This document shows, piece after piece, positions 42,206-55,097 of a stretch of DNA of 64,000 nucleotides (its first letter is position 1; the number at the start of each line of letters is the position of its first letter). Origin of the DNA: Symbiodinium natans (taxonomy: Eukaryota > Sar > Dinophyceae > Suessiales > Symbiodiniaceae); NCBI GenBank assembly GCA_905221605.1, contig CAJNDS010000358.1:392501-456500 (forward strand). Direction: 5' to 3'. The notes beneath the pieces were generated by a model that did no database searches, had not been told where the DNA came from, and worked only from the letters and a program-made list of their open reading frames with translations. Both the position numbers and the translations under genes were made by a program.

Positions 42206-42239
42206 GCCACGAGAAGTTGAGCACACTGGACCTGTCGCA
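42206..42239 (+). CDS. LRR exon 1
   Basis: Encodes HEKLSTLDLS after acceptor CCGCAG; the trailing CA joins G of the next exon (Gln). GC donor. Confidence 0.65.
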
Positions 42240-45200
42240 GCAGCGAGCTCAGGGGTTTTCAGCCCTAAACCCTAAACCCTAAACCCTAAACCCTAAACCC
42301 TAAACCCTCAGGGATTTTCACGGGCTGTGGATGGGAAGGGTTCGGCTCTAGAGGGGTTGCAACCTCTGGGCCCTAAGCCCCGAACCCCTACTTCCCGAAC
42401 CCCTGAAACCTGACACCCGAAACCCGAAACCCGAAACCCTAAACCCTAAACCCTAAATCATAAATCCTAAACCTTTAAACCCTAAACCCTAAACCCTAAA
42501 CCCTAAGCCCTAAACCCTAACCCTCCAAAGTTTAGGGTTTAGGCGGGGAGTTTGGGCCTTGACGACCCAGGAACCTTCGCGAACCTTAGGGAGCCTCAGG
42601 GGGGTGATAGTGAAAACTAATCTTAGGGCTTAGGGTTTAGGGTTTAGGGTCCAAGGGTTCAGGGGTTTTGGGTTTAGGGTTTAGTTTAGTCAGGGTAGTT
42701 GCATGGTGCCTTAATATGGCCCTTGGTTGGGGAACCTTTATATGCTCCTTATAAGCTGTACAACCAAGGGCCGAAACTTCAGAACCCCTTCAAGAAGGTA
42801 AGTGGCTATATTGAGGGAACCCCTAAACCCTAAACCCTAAACCCTAAACCCTAAACCCTAAACCCTGAACGTGCAACTGCCCTTAGAAACTATGCTTCAC
42901 CCTTAGATCCCTGTCCCTTACAGCCCCTCAACCCGCAGCCTTGTCGTACCTAAAACCCCTTCAGCAGCCTAGTAGTGTATCACGCGCCATACAGCCTAAA
43001 AAGCCCTAAACACTAAAGCCTAAACCCAAACCCCTAAACCCTAAACCCTAAACCCTAAACCCTAAACCCTAAACCCTGTATCTCTGCGGCTCCAGGAACA
43101 AGCTGACGACCTTGACGGGTCTGGGCTCTCTGCCTTCACTCACGGTGCTGAATGCGGGGGCGCTCGGCAACTGTGTGGGTTTGGGGTTTAGGGTTTAGGG
43201 TTTAGGGCTTCAGGGTTCAGAGTTTAGGGTCTAAGTGCTTGATTAGGGCCTATAGGCGCGCTGAAGGGCTCATCTTCTTGAAAAGGCACCCTTCTCGGTC
43301 GTCAGGATTTCTATATTTGAGGTGCTTCCCACAAACGGCACACATGGGCTTTCGCAGCAGTTTGTCAACTGCACCAAAGGATTTCCTCAGAACTCCCCCC
43401 CCCCCCCACAGGCCATGACGAATCAAAGGCTGCTTCTTTTGGTGCATTCGGTCGCAGGAAGCTGCTTCCCAGTGGAATGTGAACGCTCACCTAGTGTTGT
43501 GCAAGCTGGGACATATTGAACGTGAAACACCCTAAAACCCCAAACCCTAAACCCTAAACCCTAAACTAAACCCTAAACCCTAAACCCTAAACCCTAAACA
43601 CTCCAATGCCGGCTTGGTGCTTGTGAGCTCCACCTCTGGTTGGCCTCGCTAGCGTTGTCAGACTCAAAACTTCCCCGAGGCAATCTGGCTTAGGGTTGCT
43701 AGGGTTTAGGGTTCAGGCCCTTCATCCTACCAGAGAGCCACTTTTCAACCCAAAGCCCACGCTAAGAACAACCCTAAACCCTAAACCCTAAAGTCTTAAC
43801 CCTCTCCCCAAACCTTAGTCCAAAAAAGGACCCAGATAGAAGGAAGCAGCTTTCTCCTCGAAAGATCTTGGAGCCATGGCTGACGAAAGTCTGAGCGGGC
43901 ACGAGATTCCTGAGGACCTTGCAAGGGTTTTAGGGGCGAAGCCCCAAATCCCTGAACCCTAAGGTCCTCATAGATACTCCCTAATTAGAGACCCTACATC
44001 CCTAAACCCTAAATTCCCTAAACGACAACTTAATTTTTTTAACCGTATAAATTCCCAACAAATCCTGGACTCAAAATCCCTAAAGTCATCGCCCTGGGTT
44101 GAGAATGCAGAGTTTGGGGTTTCGGCTTTACAGCTTTATGGGATGGTGGACCTCGAGTTGCCAAAATAAACCCTACACCCTACACCCTACACCCTACACC
44201 CTACACCCTAAACCCTAAACCCTAAACCCTAAACCCTAAACCCTAAACCCTAAACCCTAAACCCTAAACCCTAAACCCTAAACCCTAAACCCATCCCCGA
44301 ATCTCATGCGGCGTCGGCACTCTGCACGACTTTCTGAAAGCGACGACATGTTTTCAAAGAGGTGCTGCGTGGGAGTTGGCACGGCGGTACCCCTTTTGCT
44401 CATTGTTCCGGGTGACCTGCCCCCCTAAGCACCGAAAGGTGCGCCCCAAAGATCCTAAACCCTAAACCCTACATCCTAAACCCGAAACCCTAAACCCTAA
44501 GCCCTAAGCCCTAGGCCCTAAGCCCTAGGCCCTAAGCCCTAAACCCTAAACCCTAAACCCACCCCCCCGAAAACGGAAACTTGAGAGGAGTATGGCCGGA
44601 CGGAGCCGTTCTACCGCCTGGCGGCGCTCTGTGTCCCTCGGGCATGTGAGGCGTTACTTTAGGGCTCTAGCCCTAAACCCGAAACCCTAAACCCTAAACC
44701 CTAAACCCTAAACCCTAAACCCTAAACCCTAAACGCAGACTTCAGCCCTTCATCCTAAACTCTGGGACCCTTTTGTAGTGGCTCCCGGGCATGCGACTTG
44801 AGAGCTTTAGGATTTAGGATTTTGGGTTTAGGGCTTAGGGTTTATAATAGGGCTTATGGGGTTTAGGTTTTAGGGTTTAGGATTTAGGGTTTAGGGTTTA
44901 GGGCTTAGGGCTTAGGGTTTAGGGGAGATGCCGTTGAGAAAAGGTCATGCTTTCCAGGGTCACTCTGCGTCAATACCAGGCCTTTAAGCCTCATGAACCT
45001 CTTTACAACGACAGGCCCCCAACCAAGCAACGCTAAACTCCAAACCGGTTTGTTGTTCAGGGTTTAGGTTTTAGGGCCTAAACCCCAAACCCTAAGCCCT
45101 AAAACCCAAACCCTAAACCCTAAACCCCAAAACCCTAAACCCTAAACCCTAAACCCTAAACCCTAAACCCTAAACCCTAAACCCTAAACCCTAAACCCTA

Positions 45201-48200
45201 AACCCTAAACCCTAAACCCTAAACCCTAAACCCTAAACCCGAAGCAAAGGTGCTTCCGGCCTTGATCTTGTCAGTCCTCCTCCAGGCCGCCGATAGCCGC
45301 GCCCCGGCAGCATCGTCTCAACGCTGATGTCTGGTTTCCTAAGTTAGGGTTTAGGGTTTGGGGTTTGGGGTTTAGGGTTTAGGAGGTTTTAGGGCCCTAG
45401 ATTGCCGTGGAGATTTCTGCACTTTTTCCTGTTGTTCGGCTGGGGTGGGTTCCATGCCCAAAGCACTGATGTATTTACAGCGTTTTCGCCTCTTTGTACC
45501 GTTGTCACAAGCGTCCATGCCTTTGGCGACCATGCCCCAAACACTTGTATTTGCAGCGCTTTTGTTTCTCGTCGGGTTGCAAATTGGACCTTTAAAGGTA
45601 AGACTCCGGGCCAACACACTCAGTCTCAGAAACCGAAACACAATGTAAGTAAGAAACACAAAAGTATAAAGTGAAGTATTTTTTGGGTATTTCCTGAAGA
45701 CAGTGTCAGAGAAAGTCCACGGCAATCTGTGGCCCGTCGTCCGGGTAGATAAACCTTGCTTTTGCTGTCAAAACATAATTTCTCGGGCACTGCCCTAAAA
45801 TCCTAAACCCGAAATCCAAAATTATTCCGTGCTTTTGGCCGTCGGGGGCCTTATAGGATTATAGGCTCCTACGGCTGCTTGGGGCTCGAAAGGCCTGCTC
45901 AGGGCTCTTCGGGATTCAAAGGACGCTTAGGGTTAGGGGCTTTTGTGAAACCCTAAGCCCTAAACCCTGACCCTAAACCCCTAACCCCTAACCCCTAAAC
46001 CCTAAACCCTAAACCCTAAACCCTAAACCCTAAACCCTAAACCCTAGCAAGGGATCTGCAAGATCGTGTCCTTCCTTGGCGCGGCATACGCTTTTGGCAG
46101 CAACGCCTCCTGGCCCTGCAAAATCTCCTTGGATGATTGGGAACTGGTCGGTTTTAGGGAAACAAGATCCTTAGGATTTAGGGCTGAGGATTGAAGGTTT
46201 TGTGTTTAGGGTTTGGGGTTCAGGGTTTAGGGTTTAGGACCCCAAAACCCTGAACCTCAAAGGGTTCCGCAAGCCCCATAGGTGAGAGTGCACCATGGGG
46301 CCCTGCAAAGCCCTAAGCCCTAAGCCCTGAACCTTCTGGACCCTGCACACCCCAAATCCGACGCCCTGAACCCTAAACCCTGAAAACCCTGAGCCCCAAG
46401 CCTAGGTATGTGGTGTAGATAGAGACCATAGACATCAAAACAGCCCCTAAACCCTAAACCCTAAACCCTAACAGAAAAAGCCCTAAACCCTAAACTCTAA
46501 ACCCTAAACCCTAAACCCTGTTTTTGCATGGGTTCTTGGCTTAGGGCGTAGGGTCCAATTGCACGCAAAGGTTTGGCTCTTGCGATATGGCCCGCGAATG
46601 TACGCAGTCTGCTGCAAGGACCGCGTTCGCAGCGAAGCCAGCTGTTTGGGCCTTACGAGGTTTGGGTTTAGGGTTTAAGGCTTAGGGTTTAGAGATTCTA
46701 CGACTCCGAGATCCGAATCCCTAAACCATAAACCGGGCTCGAGTTGGGTGGCTTAGGGGGTTCAAGGTTTAGGGTTAAACCGTTTAAGGTAAACCTTACA
46801 AATCCCTAACTGCCAGGGGTTTCGGGTCTAATCTCAAAACCACTGTCTCTCGCAACCCAGGGTCCCCAAGCCTTTGATGAAGCAGCCGTCTGTTTAGGAC
46901 TGTTGGTAGTCGTTCTTTTGCTTATTAATATCATAACCTCAAGCCGTAGTCCCCGAAAAAACCCGAAACCCAGAAGGGTATAGTACCCTCTGTATGTTGT
47001 AACCTCAAGCCCTACGAAACCAGGAACCCAAAAACCAAGCACATTGGCAAGCTAGTTGCTTTGCGTTTGCGAAAGGATTGGTCTGCTCGGACCCAGAGTA
47101 GGAGCACCCTTTTATTCCTAGGTTACTCTTGTGTCACCCTAGACCCTAAACCCTAAACCCTAAACCCCTTTATTCCTTGGCTACTCTTGGGTCCGGCGTT
47201 GTTTTTTGTGCGTTTCCGAAAAGGATCGGTGTAAGAAGCCTGGAGATTCAAGCGCCCAAGTCTCTCCCCGAAGTAAAGCGGAGTGCTCGCATCAGGGTGT
47301 ACCGTCATGTTTGATTCGGAAGAATGTTTTTTTTGTTGGTGCATTGGTGCATTGGGGGTCCGGGCAGGTTTTGTTGCCGATTCTGTGCACGTAGGACCGC
47401 AGCGCGCCTTCCTCAAACCCGTGGCCCCCCAATAAGCCCCTTGAATTTGAGATGTTCTCCGTTATACTGACAGTCCTTAATACGGGTTATAGTAGGGGGT
47501 ACCATAATCCCTATGAAGGACTGTGGGACTGTGAGTATAAGGGGAACATGCCCACCTTCAACGTATGCGGTCTAGGGGTTAGGGTTTACTGAGCCCTAAA
47601 CCCTAAACTGTAACCCCACCTTCAGGACCAAATGAACCGTAAAAAAGGGTTTATGGTTCACATACCTTAAAAACGGATTATCGTGGTACAGCGTACATGG
47701 CCCCCAATTTTAGGGTTCACTTGGTCCCCAAGGCATTTACTCGTCTAGGCTTTCGGGCATTAAGTGCTTCGGTTCCGAGCGTTCATAAAAGGAGAGGAGT
47801 AATGTGAACGTCTCTTCAATAACCCCCCCCCCCAATCTTGTTTTGGTCTCCGGGGTTTGGAGGGGTGGAAAAAAAGAGGGGGTGTCAACAATCTGGTCCC
47901 CCCCCCAACCCCCCGTCGCCGAAATTATTATTGCCACCCCTTTATTATTGTCATTTTGGAGGCCTGTAAGGGGGTACCCTTTTCCAGACTTGTTTTCGAG
48001 CCCCGGCGGATAAGGATTTTAGTAAGGAGACCTTGCTTTCAGACCTCTGGCGGCTTCCTGAATTCCAGGATCCGAAGGCAGAAGTCTTAAGTTTAGAGGA
48101 TTATCTGAAACCTTAGAGGAACACCTGCTTCTCTGAAGAAAATGGCCTGAAGCAGCAGATTCTCGCAGCTCTGGAGCTGCCACAATCTCAAAAGACACCT

Positions 48201-51200
48201 GCTTCTCTGAAGCGCAGCTCTGGAGCTGCAACAATCTCAAAAGACACCTGCTTCTCTGAAGAAACAGGCCTGAAGCAGCAGTTTCTCGCAGCTCTGGAGC
48301 TGTAGCAATCTCAAAAGACAAGCAATCTCAAAACGAGATCTGTTTCTCTAAAGACTGAGCCTCGGAGCTTTTTCAAGCCAGCTCAGCTGAAAAGTCTTCT
48401 TTGCAATGGAACTCTTAAGCCATTTTCAGTAAAATTTTCGATTCGCGGCCAAATTTTCATATTGTCACCCCATTATTATTCTCACCGGACCCCCCTATAT
48501 AGACTTGTTTACGCACATCAGCCCGAAAACCTCCCGTAATGGAAAGTAGTCTTGGCCTGGGGTCCTCCGGTGTTTTAGCACACCATTTATAAATGTGATG
48601 TTTACATTCGCTGGGCGCCTGTGTTTCACGAATTCCTACGAACCCCCGTGTAGGGTTTAGGGTTTTGGGTTCAGGGTGTAGGGGCCAGGGTGTAGGGTTT
48701 AGGGTTTAGGGTTTAGGGTTTAGGGTTTAGGGTTTAGGGCCCGAAAGTCCTAGACAAGGAGGAGGTTTTAAGGGACGAAGCCCTCCGCAGGAGTCGCGCT
48801 GGCTCGGAAAAGAGGCCTTCTCCACCATCCAGGCAGCAAAGGGGACGATTTAGGGTTCAGGGTTTAGGGTTTAGGGTTTCGGGTTTAGGGTTTATAAGGG
48901 TTAAGGGTTTAGGGTTTAGGGTTTACTCAACGCTAAGCCGAGATTTCTAACCCCTAAACCTTATACTGATCGACCCCACATCCTGAAGCCCTGGACCTTA
49001 AACAGCCTACAAAGACACATGGACTCTACCAGAACCCTAAACCCTCTACCCTGAGCCCTGAACGCTGAAACCCTAAACCTTACTTAGCACAGACATGATT
49101 AAGCCCTTCATGCCCTGAACCGAAAACCTGAACAGCCTGAAGCCCTATCAAGAATCTAAAACCGAAACCCTAAAACTGCCCTAAACCCTGTAAAGACTCC
49201 CAGGGAGAGATGGTTGGGGTGGGGGTCCAACTCGTCAGAGCCTTGTGTGTGCATTGCGACCTGTCAGAGCCTTGTGTGTGCATTGCGACTTGATTGAGCC
49301 GTGCATAGCCTGTGTGGGCCCAAGTGCCTGCAGGGTTTAATGGTGGAAAAACCCAGAGAAAAGCTTTTTTTTGGGAAAGCTCTTCCATCCACGTCTGGTC
49401 CACAATGCGAAACGAGGGGGTGAGGGGTCGAGCCCAAAATTGGGTCTGGGAGAGATGGGTGTGGTGGGTGGGTCCAACCCGTCAGAGCCTTGCGTGTGTA
49501 TTGCCCAGCTCATGGGCTTGTGTTGTGGGTGGCTTGGTGGTTGCATTGTGAATGCCCAGTGGTGGGTGCTTAGTGTGCAAGTGCTTGTGTAGGCAAGGGC
49601 TCCTGTGTGCTTGAGTGACATGCTTGTGTGTACAAGAGTTCAGGTTTAGGGTTTCAGGGTTTGGAAAACCCAAGGAAAAGCTATTCTCTGGAAAGCTATC
49701 CCAGCTCATGTGCTTGTATTGAGGGTGGCTTGGTGGTTGCATTGTGAGTGCCCAGAGGTGAGTGCTTAGTGTGCTTAAAGCAAGTTTCTTCTGTATCTGC
49801 AGCAGGTCAAGCTTGGTGTGTACAATTTGTGCTAGTCATGGACCTTGCAAGAGACAGGGCCAGGAGTCCTCGAGACTCAGGTCACTTTGATGAACTTGAT
49901 GAATATTGTCAAGCGTCGCTGGAGGGGGAGATCTTGAAAGGGATGGCCAGGCAATTGTCACAAGCCCTGTCGATGTTGACATGATCTTCAAAAGAATTCC
50001 TGTCCATGAGCTTCCTGCAGAGGGTGGGAGTCCCCCAAAATCTACCCTGAGCGAGGGGAATTCATTCACTTGGCTTCACACCCTTTGGATATCTTTTGCT
50101 GCGGGCCTCCCAATTGCAACCGCTTGGTTTCTGGCAAAATGAAAACTTGCAAGCAGCATGCTTGACCTCTGAATCATTGCTGCCTTCCAGAAATGCGATA
50201 TTTTGCCGTTTTTTGTAGCCCACCATGGAGCACAGTGGCCCTGTGCAACCGTACAAGCTGGGGTCAACGCTGGTGTGTTGGGTGGCCTGCCTTCCTGGCA
50301 CACAGGGGCAGACCTTGCTTGCAGGCTTGGCGGACAACAGCAAGATCACGCTGCTGGGTTTTGACGTGGGTCAGTCAAGTGGGTGACACACATTCCTGCT
50401 GTGCACCCAGCCATGTGTGCTCCATGAGTGCATGAATAGACGAAGGTCGAGCTTTCTGCGTGGTGTAGGCATCACCATGGCTCTCTTTCACGGAAAACCT
50501 CCCCGTTGCCTTGTGGTACGCCTTCGCCAAAGCAGCGCAAAGTCAAGATGTAGATGTACGTAGTGTAAAAAACGACCCGGCTAAGTTCTGCGTCGGCCCA
50601 GGCAGAGATCGGGGATCGCCGCGTCTTGGTGGCAGTACACGCCACGGAGGTTGCATTCTTCAACCTGGAGGAGGCCGGGCCCCCGTGCTCGCAGCTTCAG
50701 TGTGCACTCGTACTGTGGTGCGCTGGCAGAACGGGAGCCTCAGCATCACGGGAGAGCACCGCCATCCTGCCGAAGAGGCCCAAGTCGCAGGCGAGTTGTT
50801 ACGATGAATGTCATACTCTCGATTGAGCAGGCGAGCAGATACGCGTGCTGGGCGAGGGAACATCTTCTTGCGTCCGTCCGAGAAGACCTCGTGCGTTCTC
50901 GCCGATCTCGCATTGCGGCCGTGTCGGACAGAAAGGCCTTCAACGATAGCGTCGAGTTGAACACGCCGCCGAGGAGCTCACGCTGTGATGGAGGAGGACG
51001 CAAGGTGGGTGAGGAAGTGCAAAGGCTCGCCCACTATTCCGCCTCATCGCAGCGACCTGGCGCTCTCCCAAGAAACATTTTGGACAGAAACAACGAGCTT
51101 TGCTTCGGGCGTCGCCTATCTCGATCCTATCGCGCCGCAGCTTGGATCCTTGAGGCTCTTCTGGCTGGTGTGAGCGCCGGCCAGCGGGTTTTTTTCTTTG

Positions 51201-54200
51201 TATCTTCCGGAGAAGATCAGTGCAGCTGTCTGTGTGTGTGTGTGCGAACAACGAGCTGATGCTTTCGGCCGAGAGCGTTTTGCGGATCGAGAGCTGCTGC
51301 TTGGCACACCTCGACCTGACCCATTCAATCCTGCAGCGCAGTCAACAACCGGTTCTTGAAGTCTCTCGTAACTCGCCGTCTGCCGGCAAGGCGAAAGCCG
51401 GTGCGCCTGCTTCGGTAGTCGAAAACAGCGCATCTGTCCTGTCATTGCAGGCGGCATGACGACCCTGATCCTTCAGGCGCAATTCTTCTGACGAGGCAGG
51501 CAGCCCGTGGTGTTGCATTTGTCTATCACACATGCGGAAGCACCTCCTGACCAGGTGGCCTGTACATCGAGCTGCGCGGCATGAGCGGGGACGTCTTCGA
51601 TCACTACCACTTCCACGCGCCGTCCCTATAGTTGCAGAGCGGTAATCGCGCGTGCGCTGCCCATACATGTATTGAAGTTCAGGAGTGCAGCAACGTGTCC
51701 GCAGACGACATCTGCGTCCGCGTACGACACGACCACGCAGAGGCACCGGCGCAGCCGCCCAACGTGCGCAAACGAAATGCATGCCGCTGCTTTGAAAGCC
51801 AGGGTGCGCCTCATATTGCCTGGGCTACAACAGGAAAAGTAATCCATGGTTTATGGCGCCCTCGAGATCAAGGCAAGCAGGTCTGGCAGAGATGCTCCAC
51901 TCAAGGGGAATGACATCGGCAAGTGTTTGATTGCTTATCAATGCTTGCACAAAGCATTCAGGACCTACAAAGGCAGGTGCCAATTTGCATTCCCTAAGAA
52001 CCGCAGTGCCATCAACAAGCAGTTGGTAACAGCTGAGAAGATCACGGGGCTGATTCTTGCCACTCCTGATGAGCAGCTTGGTGGCCTCAGAGTGGAAGCC
52101 AGGGCTACCTGCCCTGAGTTTGGTTGCCAGGGTACTCCAGAAGACATGGCTCTGCGCTGCGAAAGAAGACTGAAGGTTTTCACTGTGCTGATGATGTATT
52201 CTGTCTTGAATTTCATGGAGAAGCCTGTCCAGGCTTATAAAGCCGAGATACCAAGGGCTTGGCATGAATTTCAATCCTTCCCTGACAATAGGCCTGAGTT
52301 TAAAGCCAGGCGACTTGCCTGGTTCAAATTTTTAGCAACATGTGGCCACATGTGAGTGTAATGACATGAGATAAAAACAATCTAGTGATAACAATAGAAT
52401 GAGTTTTAAGAAGAGAGATAGAACATGAATTTGAAAATGAAGGGTGATAGAATTCATTGATCCGGATCAAGAACCTCATGGAAACAATTTCCAATAAGGA
52501 ATGGGAAATTTAAAATCTATATGAGAAGATCCAGGGGTTTGGTATGTTAACTGTTGACAAGCGCTAAGACCTAAAACGCTGTGAGTCGTCAAAACCGTAA
52601 CCTCAGCGGTTTGCGGTTTACGGTTTCAGGTTTAGGGTTTAGGGCTTAGGATTTAGGTGGGGGGCCTTGCAGTTTGGGGTGTAGGGTTTTGGGTTGTCAA
52701 GGCGCCCCTCAAAGCCCCCACCCGCCCCACCCTAAATTCGAAACCCTAAACCCTAAACCCTAAACCCGTGATATCCTAACTCAGGCTTGCAACTTTGGGG
52801 CACACTCTTCGACATGGGTCGGGGTTTCCCGGTTTTTGTTGGGAGTAGGGGCTTCAGGGTTTTTTGGCCTGAGGGGCTGTGTGGGTCTTTAGGCTGATAG
52901 AGGCTACTCCGAATCCCAAACCCTAAACCTAAACCTTAAACCCTAAACCATGCAGGCGGCGTGCTTTCCGGAGTTCTTCGCCCTGCAGACGGCATCTCGC
53001 CTGGCCCTCCCCTGCACCTGCAGCCGTTTAGGGTTTAGGGTTTAGGGTTTAGGGTTCCCTTAAAGGGTCACTCTGCTTCTGGGCCTCTTAACAGGGACCT
53101 TATTGAGAGGGTCTATATCCCCAAGGGTGCCCCAAATCTTAACTCCCATTTAGGCTTCAGGGTCCTCAAGCCCTGTCAACAGAAGACAACTTAGAGGCTC
53201 ATGGGTAGAGTATAAGTAGGGTTAGCAGTACCCTGAATAAGGTTATATGTTTGGTTACCACGTACCCTGAAAAGGTTGATAAGTATGGTTCCGCATAGTT
53301 TGGGTGGGAGCAGAGTGCGTGAGTCCCTGTGCAACATGTCTCATGCGACTGATTCCTGGAGTCCAGGTAAACCCTAAGCCCTAAAGTCTAAACCCTAAAC
53401 CCCAAACCCCAAACCCCAAACCCCAAACCCCAAACCCTAAACCCTAAACCCTAAACCCTAAACCCTAAACCCTAAACCTTAAACCCTAAACCCTAAACCC
53501 TAAACCCTAAACCCTAAACCCCAAGCCGGAGGCATCCTGCCTGGCTGCGCTCGGGGGCCACTGGGCCACCTCACCGGCCTGGGACGTGGCCAACCTTGCG
53601 ATGCTGCTGGCGCTGCTCCTGGCGCTGATCAACCAGTCGCTCGGGGCACTCGGGCCCTAAACCCTAAGCCCTAAACCCTAAGGCCTAAACCCCTAAACCC
53701 CGAAACCCTAGACCCTAGACACCCTAAGCCCTATACACCCTGTAGGCCCTACACCCCAAATCTTGGGGCTCCAGATAGCGTCCCAGAAGCCAGAGTATGC
53801 ACCCTGCAGGCAGAGTTTAATGCCTACGGAAGTTTCGGTAACATTGAGGTACTCCCCCTCGCCCCCCCCGCTGAGCCCGCGCTCCCTAAACCCTAAGCCC
53901 TGAACCCTTAAGGACCCTATACATGATTGAGGTTCGGTCTCGGCCCCAAAACGACGGAGCTGATGGCACGGCCCTGAGCTCACAAGACTGCGCAGGGTTT
54001 AGGGTTTAGGGTTCATCGTTCAAAGTTTAGGCTTTAGGGCAACTTTAGGGCTTAGCTGTTGCATCCTAAGCGCTGAAGTTCATGGGGTTCTACCTGGCAT
54101 CCCTAAGGTTGTACCCTTCGGTTTGGGGACCCTTTTTGTGGATTCCTGAGGAAACATGAGGGCCATGTTAGGAATGTGAAGGGAACCATGAGGGGTGCCT

Positions 54201-55028
54201 AAACCCGAAACCCTAAACCCTAAACCCTAAACCCCAAACCCCAAACCTCAAACCCTAAGGGGTACGAGTCTGAATCCCTTGAGAGGTTGAACCGGAAGAT
54301 GCCTGAAGAATGAACCCCAAGCCTTGTATGGGTTGGTGGTCTCTTTAAGTAGGGTTTCTGTTTTGTAGGGGCATATGTGGGGGTTCTTATTAGGGTATCT
54401 AGGGGCTATGTTAAGGTATAAGGGTAGCAGGTAAAGAGGCCACCGGCCTTCATAACCCAAGCCCGTTGTTTCTTTTGCCATATATATATATATGTATGTG
54501 TGTGTACCCTGATTCCACAGCAGCTGACAAGTCAGCCTCTACAAGCAGCATCAACCCTAAACCCTAAACTCCAAACCCTAATCCCCAAACCCTACCCTAA
54601 GGTATACCTTGAGTCCCTTGAAGGTCAGCCTCTACAAGCCCCAAACCCTAAACCCTAAACCCCCCCTGGAGGTCAGTCTCTACAAGCAGCATCTCAAAGA
54701 CGCGAGCAGCAATGCGCCCTTGCTCAGTGAGGCTTCGAAGGAGGTCAAGAAGAAGTTCGGATGCCTGCCTTTAGGGTTTAGGGTTTAGGGTTAGGGTTTA
54801 GGGTTTAGGGTTTAGGGTTTAGGGTTAGGGTTTAGGGTTTAGGGTTTAAGGTGTAGGGTTTAGGGTTCAGGGTTTAGGGTTTAGGGTTTAGGGTTTAGGG
54901 TTCAGGGTTCAGGGTTCAGGGTTCAGGGTTTAGGGTTTAGGGTTCTGTGTTGGGCTTGAGGGTTTTGTCGCACACCAGGCAACTGGTAGCTGGCTTCCTT
55001 GTTTTGTTTTTTTTTTTTTTTTTTTTTG

Positions 55029-55097
<69 letters not shown>

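Larger units (their letters stand above)
49170..52360. other. Island without telomeric repeats inside the TMEM205-like gene
   Basis: About 3.2 kb of normal-complexity DNA within the proposed intron 46660-52955, with only one short telomeric-like bit at 49640. It holds an internal duplication (about 49345-49580 versus 49656-49775), a tandem of GTCAGAGCCTTGTGTGTGCA, and several coding-like fragments described separately. It may be an inserted gene remnant or a nested gene. Confidence 0.6.

Noticed and set aside
43250-43447. Minus-strand frame with CAVCGKHLKY, resembling a zinc finger
   Set aside because: Only one Cys-X2-Cys pair, opposite strand to all other genes, and no further support.
48019-48321. 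100-codon minus-strand open frame with internal repeats
   Set aside because: Follows the minisatellite; no domain and no splice context.
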